Translations under genes and position numbers: made by a program
Source of the DNA: Pseudomonas lutea
Lineage (GTDB): Bacteria; Pseudomonadota; Gammaproteobacteria; Pseudomonadales; Pseudomonadaceae
NCBI RefSeq assembly: GCF_000759445.1
Contig: NZ_JRMB01000001.1
Location: 2,666,001 to 2,730,000, forward strand
DNA length: 64,000 bases
Direction: 5' to 3'
In this document: positions 1 to 10,362 of the stretch, piece by piece
Position numbering within the stretch: position 1 is the stretch's first letter
Layout: the number at the start of each line of letters is the position of its first letter
The notes under the pieces: generated by a model
The model's input: only the letters and a program-made list of their open reading frames with translations
What the model was told of the DNA's origin: nothing
Databases searched by the model: none

Positions 1-309
1 CTGGATGGCGCAGAAGATGGCGTGGGTCGCGCCCGGCGTGATAGTGATTTCGCTGTCAACGCCCACTTCACGGCCGTAGCACCGAGCGATCTTCGCGGCA
101 ACTTGCTCGCGCAACGCTGGCAAGCCGGCCATGGGCGCGTATTGGTTATGGCCGTCCATGACGCGGCGGCAGAGGGCTTCACGCAACGCATCGGGGCCGT
201 CGAAATCGGGAAAACCCTGAGAGAGATTGATCGCCCCTGTTTCGGCGGCCAGCTGAGACATCACAGTAAAAATGGTGGTGCCAACGTTCGGCAATTTGCT
301 GGTGATCAT
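1..309 (-). CDS. PLP-dependent aminotransferase, N-terminal part (methionine/kynurenine aminotransferase-like), partial
   Basis: The minus-strand frame from ATG at 309 runs off the left edge of the window, giving the first 103 residues. It begins MITSKLPNVGTTIFTVMSQL and contains INLSQGFPDFDGP and YAPMAGLPALREQVA, the typical N-terminal substrate-binding arm of class I fold-type I aminotransferases of the YbdL (methionine aminotransferase) group. The active-site lysine lies outside the window. It sits downstream of der, separated by a terminator, so it is probably transcribed on its own. The exact amino acid substrate cannot be told from this part. Confidence 0.75.
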   Translation of the reverse strand, partial: MITSKLPNVGTTIFTVMSQLAAETGAINLSQGFPDFDGPDALREALCRRVMDGHNQYAPMAGLPALREQVAAKIARCYGREVGVDSEITITPGATHAIFCAIQ

Positions 310-382
310 GGGTTTTCCTGCTCCACACCCGGCTCCTGGACGGCACGGGGATCAGCAGAATAGCCCAGATGTCGCGCACAAA

Positions 383-405
383 AAAAGGCGCCATTGGCGC
401 CTTTT
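383..405 (-). terminator. Rho-independent terminator downstream of der
   Basis: A perfect 10-bp stem (AAAAGGCGCC / GGCGCCTTTT) with a 3-base loop is followed on the minus strand by a T run. It lies 21 bases after the der stop codon and ends the hisS-der transcription unit. Confidence 0.8.
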
Positions 406-425
406 CCGGGAAGACCCTTACACAC

Positions 426-1898
426 TCAGCGCTTGTCGCGGCGCTTCTTGTCGGCCTTCTTGTGGTGCGACATCATCCGACGCTTCTTGTTGACCTGGCG
501 GTCGGTCAGCGTGTTCTTGTTGCCTTCGTACGGGTTCTCGCCGCCTTTGAACTCGATGCGGATCGGCGTACCGACCAGCTTCAACACCCGGCGATAGGTG
601 TTTTCGAGGTACCGAACATAGGACTTCGGCACTTTCTCCACCTGGTTACCGTGGATCACGATCAATGGCGGGTTAGCGCCACCCAGGTGGGCATAACGCA
701 ACTTGATGCGGCGACTGCCTACCATCGGCGGTGCGTGCTCGCTGACCGCGTCTTCGAGGATCTGGGTCAGGCGGCTGGTCGGCCAGCGGGTGACGGCCGA
801 CTTGAACGAGTTCTGCACCGACTGATACAGGTTGCCCACGCCGGTGCCATGCAGCGCCGAGATGAAGTGAATGTCGGCGAAGTCGACGAAGAACAACCGG
901 CGTTCCAGCTCGACCTTCACGTAGTCGCGTTCGCTCGGGACCATGCCATCCCACTTGTTCAGCGCGATGACCAGGGCACGACCGGCTTCAAGGGCGAAGC
1001 CCAGCAGGTTGAGGTCGTGGTCGACCACACCTTCGCGAGCGTCCATGACGAAGATGACCACGTTGGCGTCTTTGATCGCCTGCAGCGTTTTGACGACCGA
1101 GAATTTCTCGACTTCTTCGTGGATCTTGCCGCGCTTGCGCACACCGGCGGTGTCGATCAGCGTGTACTTTTCCTCGTTGCGTTCGAACGGGATGTAGATG
1201 CTGTCACGGGTAGTGCCGGGCTCGTCATACACGATGACGCGGTCTTCACCGAGCATGCGGTTGACCAGCGTCGACTTGCCGACGTTAGGGCGGCCGATGA
1301 TCGCGATCTTGATGCCGTCCTTCTCGCTCGGACCAGGAATGCGCTTGGCTTCCTGGCCTTCGGCGACGACTTCTTCCTCTTCGCCTTCTTCGGCTTCGTC
1401 ATCGTCTTTGGGGAAGTCACGCAGGGCGATTTCAAGCATCTGCGTGATGCCACGACCGTGGGCGCCAGCGACGGGGATCGCGTCACCCATGCCCAGCGGG
1501 GCAAACTCGGCGCGCGCCATGTCAGGGTCGATGTTGTCGACCTTGTTGGCAACGACGTAGGACGTCTTGTTGCGCTTGCGCAGGTGCTCGCCAATCATCT
1601 GGTCGGCGGCGGTGAAGCCTGCCTTGGCGTCAACGAGGAACAGCACGACATCGGCTTCTTCAATGGCGAGCAGTGACTGCTCGGCCATTTTTTCGTCCAT
1701 GCCGTGTTCATCACCGGAGATACCGCCGGTGTCGATCAGGATGTAGGTACGCCCTTGCCACTTGGCCTCACCGTATTGGCGATCACGGGTCAGACCGGAC
1801 AAGTCGCCGACAATGGCGTCGCGAGTCCTGGTCAGGCGGTTGAACAAGGTGGACTTGCCGACGTTCGGTCGACCCACCAGGGCGATTACGGGAACCAT
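426..1898 (-). CDS. der: Ribosome biogenesis GTPase Der (EngA)
   Basis: Essential GTPase for 50S subunit maturation. Two tandem Era-like GTPase domains are visible: the first with GRPNVGKST (residues 9-17), DTGG and NKVD (118-121), the second with GRPNVGKST (202-210), DTAG (249-252) and NKWD (314-317). An acidic linker (about 163-190) joins them and a KH-like domain forms the C-terminal third, ending in a Lys/Arg-rich tail. The length, 490 residues, is usual. ATG at 1898 is preferred over the upstream GTG at 1910 because a GGAGAG Shine-Dalgarno lies just before it and family members start MVPVIALVG. Last gene of the hisS-yfgM-bamB-der cluster. Confidence 0.96.
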   Translation of the reverse strand: MVPVIALVGRPNVGKSTLFNRLTRTRDAIVGDLSGLTRDRQYGEAKWQGRTYILIDTGGISGDEHGMDEKMAEQSLLAIEEADVVLFLVDAKAGFTAADQMIGEHLRKRNKTSYVVANKVDNIDPDMARAEFAPLGMGDAIPVAGAHGRGITQMLEIALRDFPKDDDEAEEGEEEEVVAEGQEAKRIPGPSEKDGIKIAIIGRPNVGKSTLVNRMLGEDRVIVYDEPGTTRDSIYIPFERNEEKYTLIDTAGVRKRGKIHEEVEKFSVVKTLQAIKDANVVIFVMDAREGVVDHDLNLLGFALEAGRALVIALNKWDGMVPSERDYVKVELERRLFFVDFADIHFISALHGTGVGNLYQSVQNSFKSAVTRWPTSRLTQILEDAVSEHAPPMVGSRRIKLRYAHLGGANPPLIVIHGNQVEKVPKSYVRYLENTYRRVLKLVGTPIRIEFKGGENPYEGNKNTLTDRQVNKKRRMMSHHKKADKKRRDKR

Positions 1899-1934
1899 GC
1901 GGCTCTCCACTTCGTTATTTCAGAAAATACAAAA

Positions 1935-1953
1935 GCCGCTGCAAGGCAGCGGC
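1935..1953 (-). terminator. Hairpin terminator between bamB and der
   Basis: GCCGCTGC and GCAGCGGC form a perfect 8-bp stem with a 3-base loop, followed on the minus strand by TTTTG and a further T-rich stretch. It may attenuate or end bamB transcription before der. Confidence 0.65.
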
Positions 1954-2047
1954 CGGAGTTCGGAGCGACACCAAAGCGTCGCAGGCCCCATTGAAGCGGG
2001 GCCGCCAGGGGAAGCCAAAACTCGACCTCCCCAAGCATAGACAGCCA

Positions 2048-3199
2048 CTACTTGATCGTCAGCGCTTCCAGCTTGCCACTGTTGCCGAAGACGTAAATGG
2101 TGCTGCCCGATACCAGCGGGCGAGCACGCAGGCCATCGCTGTCAATCTTCTCACGGGCGACGAAATGGCCATCGACCTGGCTGAGCAAGTGCAAATACCC
2201 TTCCATGTCGCCAACGGCTACGTAGCTGGAGAACACTTCCGGCGCGCCGAGTTGGCGACGGGCCAGCGAATCATTGCTCCATAGACCGGTAGACGAACGC
2301 TCATCAATGCCTTCAACAGTGCCATTGGCCAGCGACACATACACGCTGCCGAAGCCTTGCGCCACGCCTGAATAGCTTGATGCGTCACGCTGCCACAACA
2401 CGCGGCCGCTCTGCAGTTCCAGACCCGCTACGCGGCCCTGATACGTCGCGACGTAGAGCGTGTTGCCCGACAGCAGCAGACCGCCGTCGATGTCGACTAC
2501 GCGATCGAGCTCGGAACGACCTGTGGGAACGGCAACGCGCTGCTCCCACGCCGGGACGCCGTTGTTGATGTCCAGCGCCACGACCTTGCCGGTCGACAGG
2601 CCTGCTATCGCCAGAGATGGGGTGGCGATCGGTGCACCGGTCCCGCGCAATGTCAGAACAGCAGGACTGCTTTCGTAGATCCAGCGCTGATCGCCAGTGA
2701 TGGCGTCATAACCGATGACGCGGTCATCCTGAGTCTGCGCAACCACAATGCTGCCGTTGGTGGCCGGAGCGGACAGCACTTCGCTGGTCGCCTTGGCTTT
2801 CCACTTCTGCTCGCCGGTGGCCTCGTCGAGAACGATGACTTCGCCGCGCAGCGTGCCCAGCATGACCAGACCGAAACCTACGCCAACGGCACCGGACACC
2901 GGTTGCTCAAGCTCTTTTTTCCAGACCACGTCGCCATTGCTGCGGTTGATCGCCATGACCAGGCCGTTGGCATCGGCAGCGTAGATATTTTCGCCGTCGA
3001 TGGCCGGGACCAGCATGTTGTAGATATCGCCCTGACCGTCACCGACGGAACGGCTCCACAGCTTCTGCAGCGTCACCTCTTCCTTGAAGTCGACGAGTTC
3101 TGCCGGAGGCAATTCCTTCTTGCTGTTGCTGCTGCAACCCGCGGCCAGAATGGCCAGAGCCAGCAATGCTGCATGTTTCCAACGAATCACGTCACGCAT
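2048..3199 (-). CDS. bamB: Outer membrane protein assembly factor BamB
   Basis: Lipoprotein component of the BAM complex that inserts beta-barrel proteins in the outer membrane. The N-terminus has a charged stretch, a hydrophobic core and a lipobox LAAGC with the lipidated cysteine at residue 22. The rest is an eight-bladed PQQ-type beta propeller with repeated blades such as GDVVWKKEL, GEQKWKAKA, GDQRWIYES and GRVLWQRD. At 383 residues it has family length. The start overlaps the end of yfgM by 8 bases, pointing to translational coupling. Confidence 0.94.
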   Translation of the reverse strand: MRDVIRWKHAALLALAILAAGCSSNSKKELPPAELVDFKEEVTLQKLWSRSVGDGQGDIYNMLVPAIDGENIYAADANGLVMAINRSNGDVVWKKELEQPVSGAVGVGFGLVMLGTLRGEVIVLDEATGEQKWKAKATSEVLSAPATNGSIVVAQTQDDRVIGYDAITGDQRWIYESSPAVLTLRGTGAPIATPSLAIAGLSTGKVVALDINNGVPAWEQRVAVPTGRSELDRVVDIDGGLLLSGNTLYVATYQGRVAGLELQSGRVLWQRDASSYSGVAQGFGSVYVSLANGTVEGIDERSSTGLWSNDSLARRQLGAPEVFSSYVAVGDMEGYLHLLSQVDGHFVAREKIDSDGLRARPLVSGSTIYVFGNSGKLEALTIK

Positions 3200-3833
3200 C
3201 CCCTTTCGCCAGATCGTCGAGCTTCATTTGCAGACCGCCAACAGCCGCTTCTTCTGAAAGCGCTGCCTTGGCCTTTTTGTATGCAGCATACGCATCATCG
3301 GTACGACCCAGCTGAACCAGCAGGTCACCGCGCAATTCTTCACGGCTGGCCGCGAATGACTTGTCGGCCTGGCCGTCGAGCAGCTTGAGGGCGTCATCAG
3401 CCTTGTTCTGCGCTGCCAGTACCCGCGCAAGACGCTGACGGGCGATTTCACCCAGCGTCGCACTGGCCGGCTTTTCAGTCACGGATTTCAGTTCATTGGC
3501 AGCATCGTCCAGCTTGCCGGTGTCCACAGCCACCTTGGCCACGAACAGGCTGCCGTACTGCGCATACGCGGTGCCGCCGAATTCGCTTTTCAGCTTGCCG
3601 GCGATTTCCGCCACGCGGCCTGCGTCGGCCTGCCCGCTGGGCGTCAACGCGGTTTCCAGCAGTTGCTGATAAAGCGCCGAAGCACCTTGCGCCTGGTTGT
3701 TCTGATAGCGCTGCCAGCCTTGCCAGCCCAACACCACGATCACCGCCAGCAGGCCGCCGGTCACCAGAGGCTTGCCGTTACGCTGCCACCAGTCCTTTAC
3801 GGCAACCAGCTCATCATCATCGGTACTCGACAC
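3192..3833 (-). CDS. yfgM: YfgM family ancillary SecYEG translocon subunit
   Basis: Inner-membrane protein with a short cytoplasmic N-terminus (MSSTDDDELVAVKDWWQRNG), one transmembrane helix at about residues 23-40, and a periplasmic tetratricopeptide-like helical domain. YfgM proteins associate with PpiD and SecYEG. The gene lies between hisS and bamB, which is its standard place in gammaproteobacteria. Length 213 residues. Confidence 0.88.
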   Translation of the reverse strand: MSSTDDDELVAVKDWWQRNGKPLVTGGLLAVIVVLGWQGWQRYQNNQAQGASALYQQLLETALTPSGQADAGRVAEIAGKLKSEFGGTAYAQYGSLFVAKVAVDTGKLDDAANELKSVTEKPASATLGEIARQRLARVLAAQNKADDALKLLDGQADKSFAASREELRGDLLVQLGRTDDAYAAYKKAKAALSEEAAVGGLQMKLDDLAKGDA

Positions 3834-3871
3834 CCCAATACTCCTATTCGCTCAATCGGCTTTTATCTGCT

Positions 3872-5161
3872 TCAACCCTGCACGATGCAGGCGGCCAGGT
3901 GCTCGGACAGAGCATCCCAGGCAATGTTTTGTTGCTCGCCCTGACCACGCAGCGGCTTGACACCCACTTCCTTGCGAGCCAGCTCTTCATCGCCAAGGAT
4001 CAACGCATAGAGCGCACCGCTCTTGTCGGCCTTCTTGAACTGGCTTTTGAAGCTGCCCGCACCGGCATTGACCTGCAGACGCAGCCCCGGTGCCTGATCA
4101 CGCAGGCGCTCGGACAACGCAAGGGCTGCCAGTTCGGCGGCCTCGCCAAAAGCGCAAACATAGACGTCGACGGTACGAGCGATTTCTTCGGGAATCTGCT
4201 CAAGGGTTTCCAGCAGCAGCACAAGACGCTCGATGCCCATGGCAAAGCCCACGCCCGACGTTGGCTTGCCGCCCATCTGCTCAACCAGACCGTCATAACG
4301 ACCGCCTGCGCAGACGGTGCCCTGGGCGCCCAATTGATCGGTCACCCACTCGAACACGGTCTTGCTGTAGTAATCCAGGCCACGCACCAGTTTGGGGTTG
4401 ATCACGTACGGGATACCCGCCGCATCCAAACGCGCCTTTAGGCCCTCGAAGTGAACACGGGATTCATCGTCCAGGTAATCTGCGAGCTTGGGCGCATCGA
4501 CCAACACCGCCTGAGTTTCAGGGTGTTTGGTGTCGAGAACACGCAGCGGGTTGGTCTTCAGACGGCGCTGGCTGTCTTCGTCCAGTTGCTCATGACGGGC
4601 AGAAAGGTATTCGACCAGCGCTTCGCGATAGCGGCCGCGCGCTTCGCTGGTACCCAGGCTGTTGAGCTCAAGTTTGACCGCCCCGCGGATGCCCAGCAGG
4701 CCCCACAGGCGCCAGGTCAACACGATCAGCTCGGCATCGATGTCCGGGCCATCCAGATTGAACACTTCGACGCCAATCTGGTGGAACTGGCGATAACGGC
4801 CTTTCTGAGGACGCTCGTGGCGAAACATCGGCCCGATGTACCAGAGCTTTTGCACCTGACCGCCGCCGGTGATGCCGTGTTCGAGCACCGCGCGCACGCA
4901 GGCGGCCGTGCCTTCAGGGCGCAGGGTCAGCGAGTCGCCGTTGCGATCGGCGAAGGTGTACATCTCTTTCTCGACGATGTCGGTGACTTCGCCAATGGAA
5001 CGCTTGAACAGATCGGTGAATTCAACGATCGGCATGCGGATCTGGCGGTAGCCGTAGTTATCCAGCAAACGCGAAACAGTGCCCTCGAAATAACGCCACA
5101 GCGGCGTCTGGTCAGGCAGGATGTCGTTCATGCCACGAATGGCTTGCAGAGACTTACTCAC
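3872..5161 (-). CDS. hisS: Histidyl-tRNA synthetase
   Basis: Class II aminoacyl-tRNA synthetase charging tRNA-His. Motif 2 is [16 protein letters not shown] (about 113-128), the histidine-specific motifs [15 protein letters not shown] and [14 protein letters not shown] follow, and motif 3 is [13 protein letters not shown]-terminal anticodon-binding domain completes the 429 residues. It is 38 bases upstream of yfgM and 21 downstream of ispG on the same strand. Confidence 0.97.
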   Translation of the reverse strand: MSKSLQAIRGMNDILPDQTPLWRYFEGTVSRLLDNYGYRQIRMPIVEFTDLFKRSIGEVTDIVEKEMYTFADRNGDSLTLRPEGTAACVRAVLEHGITGGGQVQKLWYIGPMFRHERPQKGRYRQFHQIGVEVFNLDGPDIDAELIVLTWRLWGLLGIRGAVKLELNSLGTSEARGRYREALVEYLSARHEQLDEDSQRRLKTNPLRVLDTKHPETQAVLVDAPKLADYLDDESRVHFEGLKARLDAAGIPYVINPKLVRGLDYYSKTVFEWVTDQLGAQGTVCAGGRYDGLVEQMGGKPTSGVGFAMGIERLVLLLETLEQIPEEIARTVDVYVCAFGEAAELAALALSERLRDQAPGLRLQVNAGAGSFKSQFKKADKSGALYALILGDEELARKEVGVKPLRGQGEQQNIAWDALSEHLAACIVQG

Positions 5162-5182
5162 AAAAATTCCTTGGAAACTGGG

Positions 5183-6292
5183 TTAGCCGCGCGCGATCAG
5201 CGCTGCGTCGGCCTCGACCTTTTCGGCCGCTCTCTGGCGGATCAAACGTTCAAGCTGATCCACAAGATTGTCATTTGTCAGTTTTTGCGCCGGCTTGCCG
5301 TCAATGTAGATGAGGTTCGGTGTACCGCCGGTGAGGCCGACATGCGCCTCCTTGGCTTCGCCGGGCCCGTTCACCACGCAACCAATCACGGCCACATCCA
5401 GCGGCACGAGCAGGTCTTCAAGGCGCCCTTCCAGTTCGTTCATGGTTTTGACCACGTCGAAATTCTGCCGCGAGCAGCTTGGGCAGGCGATGAAGTTGAT
5501 GCCACGGGAACGCAGGCGCAGCGACTTGAGGATGTCGTAACCGACCTTCACTTCCTCCACCGGATCGGCGGCCAGGGAAATACGAATGGTGTCGCCGATC
5601 CCCTCGGCCAGCAGCATACCTAGGCCGACGGCCGATTTCACTGTGCCCGAGCGCAAACCGCCTGCTTCAGTGATGCCCAAATGCAGTGGCTGAACGATTT
5701 GCCTGGCAAGGAGACGATAAGCCTCGACCGCCATAAACACATCGGACGCTTTGACACTGACCTTGAAGTCCTGGAAGTCCAGACGGTCCAGATGCTCGAC
5801 ATGACGCAAAGCGGACTCGACCAGCGCAGCCGGCGTTGGCTCGCCGTATTTCTTCTGCAGGTCTTTTTCCAGCGAACCGGCGTTGACGCCGATGCGAATC
5901 GGGATGCCGCGATCACGAGCAGCTTCAACCACCGCACGTACGCGGTCTTCGCGGCCGATATTGCCTGGGTTGATCCGCAGGCAGTCAACGCCCAGCTCGG
6001 CAACGCGCAACGCGATGCGGTAATCAAAATGGATGTCCGCAACCAGCGGCACCTTGACCAGTTGCTTGATCCGGCCAAACGCCTCGGCAGCGTCCATGTC
6101 CGGTACCGAAACGCGGACGATATCGACGCCAGCGGCTTCCAGGCGGTTGATCTGCGCGACAGTGGCCGCAACATCATTGGTGTCGCTGTTGGTCATGCTC
6201 TGAACTGCGATCGGGGCATCGCCACCGACCGGTACCGAGCCGACCCAGATTTTACGAGATTCGCGACGCTTGATCGGAGATTCGCCGTGCAT
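5183..6292 (-). CDS. ispG: 4-hydroxy-3-methylbut-2-en-1-yl diphosphate synthase (flavodoxin), IspG/GcpE
   Basis: Iron-sulfur enzyme of the MEP isoprenoid pathway that converts methylerythritol cyclodiphosphate to HMBPP. The N-terminal TIM barrel begins [20 protein letters not shown], and the [4Fe-4S] ligands are seen as ACPSC and, later, the cysteine before VVNGPGEA. Length 369 residues. It follows rodZ with only 3 bases between stop and start. Confidence 0.96.
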   Translation of the reverse strand: MHGESPIKRRESRKIWVGSVPVGGDAPIAVQSMTNSDTNDVAATVAQINRLEAAGVDIVRVSVPDMDAAEAFGRIKQLVKVPLVADIHFDYRIALRVAELGVDCLRINPGNIGREDRVRAVVEAARDRGIPIRIGVNAGSLEKDLQKKYGEPTPAALVESALRHVEHLDRLDFQDFKVSVKASDVFMAVEAYRLLARQIVQPLHLGITEAGGLRSGTVKSAVGLGMLLAEGIGDTIRISLAADPVEEVKVGYDILKSLRLRSRGINFIACPSCSRQNFDVVKTMNELEGRLEDLLVPLDVAVIGCVVNGPGEAKEAHVGLTGGTPNLIYIDGKPAQKLTNDNLVDQLERLIRQRAAEKVEADAALIARG

Positions 6293-6295
6293 GAC

Positions 6296-7330
6296 TTATT
6301 GCCCTAGCTTCAGGCGAGCGGTTTCGCCACTGGTGAAAGGTGCCACATCAACCGGCTGCCCGTTATAGCTCACCTGCGCGCCACGGGCGAAACCCAGACG
6401 CAGGGTCAACGGCGGTTTGCCGTTGACGTCCAGGCTATCGCCCTTGCGCTTGAGGCCGCTCATCAGCACTTTGCCGTTGCCGTCGGTGACCTGCGTCCAG
6501 CAATCGGACACGAACTGCACCTGCACACGGCCGGCACCCGCCGGGACCGGCGCAGCTTCAGTCGGAGCGCTTGGCGCGGTGTTCACTGGCGCCGTGGTAG
6601 CAGGCGTTGGCGCTACGGTAGTGACCGGCGCGGGTTGCATCGAACCAACGTGTGCAGACGCAACCGGTGCGGTGGTTGATGGGGTATGAGGAACAACAGC
6701 GCCCTGAGCGGTGCCAGTGCTGCTGGAAGGGGTCGGCGTTTCGGGCGCGGTCGCAGGCTCGGCGTTGTTCAATGGCAGCGGAGTCTGACCGCCCTGCCCT
6801 TGCGCAACGGCCTGGTCTTCCGGCTCGTCGAGTGGATGAATCTGAGTGGTACCGTCGGCGCTTTCGACTTCGACGTGCTCCATCCCCAGATTGGTGGGCT
6901 CCTTGCCGCGCAGTGTGGCCTGGTCCTGCCACCAGACAAAGCCACCGCCTATCAACGCAATCAGCAGCAAAAGGCTGACGATGCGCAGAATATTGTGAGA
7001 CAGGCGCACCGGCTCTTCGATTCGGCCGAGCGCGTGGACGCTGCTGCCCTTGCCGTCAGTGCCGGTGTATTGGTCGAATGCATTGACCAGCGCAGCCTGA
7101 TCCAGATCCAGCAGCTTGGCGTAGGCACGCACATAGCCCCGGGCGAAGGTATGGCCCGGGAGCTTGTCGAAATCGCCGGCTTCCAGGTGAGTCAGAGAGT
7201 TCACCGTGAGGTTGAGCCTCAACGCCACATCTGGCAGCGACCAGTTCTTGCTCTCGCGGGCCTGACGCAATGTTTCGCCTGGGTTCGTGCGAGTGGCTGC
7301 TACAACTTCGGGATGCGCCGCTTTCATCAT
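6296..7330 (-). CDS. rodZ: RodZ family cytoskeletal/helix-turn-helix membrane protein
   Basis: Bitopic membrane protein that links MreB to the cell-wall elongation machinery. It has an N-terminal HTH_25 domain (about residues 15-85), a transmembrane helix at about 114-134, a long Pro/Thr/Ala-rich periplasmic linker (about 170-265) and a C-terminal DUF4115 beta domain. The first ATG overlaps the pilF stop (ATGA), and a second ATG follows at once, so the start is uncertain by one codon. The pilF-rodZ-ispG-hisS order is conserved in Pseudomonas. Confidence 0.9.
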   Translation of the reverse strand: MMKAAHPEVVAATRTNPGETLRQARESKNWSLPDVALRLNLTVNSLTHLEAGDFDKLPGHTFARGYVRAYAKLLDLDQAALVNAFDQYTGTDGKGSSVHALGRIEEPVRLSHNILRIVSLLLLIALIGGGFVWWQDQATLRGKEPTNLGMEHVEVESADGTTQIHPLDEPEDQAVAQGQGGQTPLPLNNAEPATAPETPTPSSSTGTAQGAVVPHTPSTTAPVASAHVGSMQPAPVTTVAPTPATTAPVNTAPSAPTEAAPVPAGAGRVQVQFVSDCWTQVTDGNGKVLMSGLKRKGDSLDVNGKPPLTLRLGFARGAQVSYNGQPVDVAPFTSGETARLKLGQ

Positions 7331-8085
7331 TGCTCCGACAGGTATTGCTGATATTCCGGCGTACCGGGATAGAGTCTTTTTAGTAGCAGCCCGTAACTGG
7401 CTGCTTTATTGCGATCGTCGTAAACCTTCGCCAGCCGCGTGCCTAGCAACAGGCTTCGCGCATTTTGCTCGCTCAACTGGCTGAAACGATCATAGTAGTC
7501 GCGCGCCGGCACATAATGCCTGTCTTCGAACGACAACTCAGCCATTTCCAGCAATGCGCGGGGCTGTTGACGATCCAGACGCAGGGCTTTATCGAAATGC
7601 TCGCGGGCGGTCACCCGATCACCCAGCATCAGCGCCGTCATGCCGAGGTTTTCAAACACCCGGGCGCGCTCGGCGTAGAGGTTATCATCGGCCGCCTGCT
7701 CGAAGCGCTCGTAAGCTTCCTTGTAGCGCTTCTGCTGGTAGAGAAAACTGCCGTAATTGTTGAGAATCCGGGCGTCTTTCGACCGCGCTGACAAGGCCTT
7801 CTCGTAGTACTGGTTCGCCAGTTCCGGCTCCATCTCGGCCTGGAACACCAGAGCGAGGGCAGCATTGGCGTCAGCGTCGGAGCCGTTCAGCTCGAGCGCC
7901 TTTTTAAGGGGTGCCTTCGCACGCTCCATCTGCCCTTGCTGAAGATAACCCAGGCCCAGCTGCACATAAGCCTGACGAGCTTCCTCACGCCCCTTGCTGG
8001 TGCTCATCGGATCGACGTTGCCGGTAGACACACAACCGACCAGCAGCGTGGCAAAACAGAGCAGCAGCGCAACGCGCAGGGACAT
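7327..8085 (-). CDS. pilF: Type IV pilus biogenesis/stability lipoprotein PilF (PilW)
   Basis: Pilotin that localises and helps assemble the PilQ secretin in the outer membrane. From the ATG at 8085 (AGAGGA Shine-Dalgarno six bases upstream) the protein has a signal peptide with lipobox LVGC (lipidated Cys at residue 18) and then TPR repeats, for example YVQLGLGYLQQGQMERAK and ARILNNYGSFLYQQKRYKEA. At 252 residues it has the usual PilF length. A longer reading from a TTG at 8103 has no good ribosome site. Confidence 0.92.
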   Translation of the reverse strand: MSLRVALLLCFATLLVGCVSTGNVDPMSTSKGREEARQAYVQLGLGYLQQGQMERAKAPLKKALELNGSDADANAALALVFQAEMEPELANQYYEKALSARSKDARILNNYGSFLYQQKRYKEAYERFEQAADDNLYAERARVFENLGMTALMLGDRVTAREHFDKALRLDRQQPRALLEMAELSFEDRHYVPARDYYDRFSQLSEQNARSLLLGTRLAKVYDDRNKAASYGLLLKRLYPGTPEYQQYLSEQ

Positions 8086-8111
8086 AGAGATCCTCTCAGT
8101 CAATTTCGCAA

Positions 8112-9260
8112 TCAGTTGCGAGCCGAAGCAACCTGCGCGACGTCGGCATCGGCACTGAGTTCACGCACGGCAATATAACGCTCGCTGCGACGTGTGCGGT
8201 CCATTACCTGCCCGACCAACTGGCCGCAGGCAGCATCGATGTCCTCACCGCGGGTCGTGCGCACGGTGACGTTGAAGCCGGCTTGATGCAGCAGATCCTG
8301 GAAACGACGGATCGCGTTGTTGCTGGGGCGCTCGTAGCCCGAATGCGGGAACGGATTGAAGGGGATCAGGTTGACTTTGCAAGGTGTGTCCTTGAGCAAC
8401 TCGATCATTTCGATCGCGTGCTCAGGCCTGTCATTGATGTCCTTGAGCAGCGTGTACTCAATGGTCAGCACGCGCTTTTCGCCCAATGCCGACATGTAGT
8501 TGCGGCAGGACTCGAGGAGCATCTTCAGCGGGTACTTTTTATTGATCGGCACCAGCTGATTACGCAGCGCATCATTCGGTGCGTGCAGCGACAGGGCCAG
8601 CGAGACATCAATGTGCTTGGACAGCTCATCGATCATCGGCACTACGCCGGAGGTGGACAACGTCACCCGACGCTTGGAAATGCCATACCCCAGGTCATCC
8701 ATCATCAAATGCATGGCGGATACAACATTGTCGAAGTTCAGCAATGGCTCGCCCATCCCCATCATCACCACGTTGGTGATGGCACGGTCGACGGTTGCCG
8801 GGACACTGCCAAAAGATTTGTTGGCAATCCACACCTGCCCGATCACTTCGGCGGCAGTGAGGTTGCTGTTGAAGCCTTGTTTGCCGGTGGAACAGAAGCT
8901 GCAATCCAGCGCACAACCCGCCTGGGACGAGACACACAGCGTGCCGCGCTTGCCTTGCGGAATATAAACGGTCTCGACGCAGCTGCCGGACTCTACACGT
9001 ACGACCCACTTGCGGGTGCCGTCGGTGGAGATGTCCTCGCTGACGACTTCAGGACCCCGAATTTCGGCACGGCTCTGCAGCTTCTCGCGCAGGGCCTTGC
9101 CGACGTTCGTCATGGCGTCGAAGTTGTCGACGCCAAAGTGGTGAATCCACTTCATGACCTGACCGGCGCGGAAGCGTTTCTCCCCGATAGACTCGAAGAA
9201 TTTTTCCATTTCCAGCCGGGTCAGACCCAACAGGTTGATTTTGCCAGTCGATTCAGTCAT
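8112..9260 (-). CDS. rlmN: Dual-specificity 23S rRNA A2503 / tRNA A37 methyltransferase RlmN
   Basis: Radical-SAM enzyme that makes 2-methyladenosine in 23S rRNA and some tRNAs. The CxxxCxxC cluster motif is seen as CALDCSFC, preceded by GTLCVSSQ. The GMGEPLLN motif and the C-terminal cysteine in DIDAACGQL, needed for the methyl-transfer intermediate, are present. Length 382 residues. It lies directly upstream of pilF and downstream of ndk. Confidence 0.96.
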   Translation of the reverse strand: MTESTGKINLLGLTRLEMEKFFESIGEKRFRAGQVMKWIHHFGVDNFDAMTNVGKALREKLQSRAEIRGPEVVSEDISTDGTRKWVVRVESGSCVETVYIPQGKRGTLCVSSQAGCALDCSFCSTGKQGFNSNLTAAEVIGQVWIANKSFGSVPATVDRAITNVVMMGMGEPLLNFDNVVSAMHLMMDDLGYGISKRRVTLSTSGVVPMIDELSKHIDVSLALSLHAPNDALRNQLVPINKKYPLKMLLESCRNYMSALGEKRVLTIEYTLLKDINDRPEHAIEMIELLKDTPCKVNLIPFNPFPHSGYERPSNNAIRRFQDLLHQAGFNVTVRTTRGEDIDAACGQLVGQVMDRTRRSERYIAVRELSADADVAQVASARN

Positions 9261-9287
9261 GGATTCACCCTCACTCGCAGCAATAGC

Positions 9288-9713
9288 TTAGCGAGTGGTT
9301 ACCTCGGTAGCAGCGAAGAAGTACGAGATTTCACGAGCAGCAGCCGCTTCAGAATCGGAGCCGTGTACCGCGTTGGCGTCGATCGAATCAGCGAAGTCAG
9401 CACGGATGGTACCGGCAGCGGCTTCTTTAGGGTTGGTAGCGCCCATCAGTTCGCGGTTCAGAGCGATGGCGTTTTCGCCTTCCAGAACCTGAACGACAAC
9501 CGGGCCGGAAATCATGAATGCAACCAGATCACCGAAAAAACCACGAGCGCTGTGCTCAGCGTAGAAACCTTCTGCTTCGGCTTTGGACAGTTGCTTCAGT
9601 TTCGAAGCGACAACGCGCAGACCGGCTTTTTCGAAACGAGTGGTGATCTCGCCGATGACGTTTTTGGCAACAGCATCAGGCTTGATGATCGAGAAAGTAC
9701 GTTGAACAGCCAT
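9288..9713 (-). CDS. ndk: Nucleoside diphosphate kinase
   Basis: Transfers the gamma phosphate between nucleoside triphosphates and diphosphates through a phosphohistidine. The start [18 protein letters not shown] and the active-site region NAVHGSDS (catalytic His) are typical. Length 141 residues. The gene has its own terminator-bounded upstream space after iscX. Confidence 0.97.
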   Translation of the reverse strand: MAVQRTFSIIKPDAVAKNVIGEITTRFEKAGLRVVASKLKQLSKAEAEGFYAEHSARGFFGDLVAFMISGPVVVQVLEGENAIALNRELMGATNPKEAAAGTIRADFADSIDANAVHGSDSEAAAAREISYFFAATEVTTR

Positions 9714-9750
9714 GGTGTAACTCCAGAAGCAGTGATTATTGCGAAAAATT

Positions 9751-9775
9751 AAACCCGCGAATTATACGCGGGTTT
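9751..9775 (-). terminator. Terminator between iscX and ndk
   Basis: AAACCCGCG and CGCGGGTTT form a 9-bp stem with a 7-base AT-rich loop. On the minus strand it is followed by TTTAATTTTT. It closes the isc operon ahead of ndk. Confidence 0.75.
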
Positions 9776-9803
9776 GATGTTATTGCCTAACGTGCAAATC
9801 TGA

Positions 9804-10004
9804 TCAGTCGATTTCGTCGGCCCAGAGCGTCTGGACAGCTTCGAGTACTTTCTCGCCGACCCGCCCGGAATTATCGTCGAAATCGGGCAGTTGCTTGATC
9901 ATCTGTTGCAGCTTGGTAAAACCTACCGAGTAAGGGTCTACGCCGGGGTGAGTCTCGGCGAGCTCTTCGGCGATGCGTTGTACGTCATTCCAACCGTAAC
10001 TCAT
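9804..10004 (-). CDS. iscX: Fe-S cluster assembly protein IscX
   Basis: Small acidic protein (66 residues) that binds IscS and iron and tunes ISC assembly. The family features are the start MSYGWNDVQRIAEELAE, the phrase HPGVDPYSVGFTKL and the terminal LWADEID. The ATG at 10004 has a GAGAAG ribosome site; an in-frame extension to 10067 is not like the family. Last gene of the isc operon, 13 bases after fdx. Confidence 0.93.
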   Translation of the reverse strand: MSYGWNDVQRIAEELAETHPGVDPYSVGFTKLQQMIKQLPDFDDNSGRVGEKVLEAVQTLWADEID

Positions 10005-10017
10005 GACAGCTTCTCGA

Positions 10018-10359
10018 TCAGTGCGGCGCTTCGGCTGCGTGGTTGAGCGAATATTTCGGAATTTCAACAGTCAGGTCTTCGGTACCCACCTTGGCCTGGC
10101 ACGCGAGACGCGAGTGGGCTTCAAGGCCCCATGCGCGATCAAGGAAATCCTCTTCCAGCTCGTCTGCTTCTTCGAGGGTGTTGAAGCCCTTGCGAATAAT
10201 GCAGTGGCAAGTGGTGCAGGCACACACGCCGCCGCATGCGCTCTCGATCTCGATGTGGTGGTCGTGTGCGAGCTCCAGAATCGACTTGCCGACTTCGGCC
10301 TCGACAACCATCCCTTCCGGGCAATGCTCGGCGTGTGGCAGAAATGTAACCTGCGGCAT
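10018..10359 (-). CDS. fdx: ISC-system [2Fe-2S] ferredoxin
   Basis: Adrenodoxin-type ferredoxin giving electrons to Fe-S cluster assembly. The cluster ligands are in CGGVCACTTCHC and in a later cysteine (LACQAKVG), the usual C-x5-C-x2-C spacing plus a distal cysteine. Length 113 residues. It sits 3 bases after hscA. Confidence 0.96.
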   Translation of the reverse strand: MPQVTFLPHAEHCPEGMVVEAEVGKSILELAHDHHIEIESACGGVCACTTCHCIIRKGFNTLEEADELEEDFLDRAWGLEAHSRLACQAKVGTEDLTVEIPKYSLNHAAEAPH

Positions 10360-10362
10360 CAG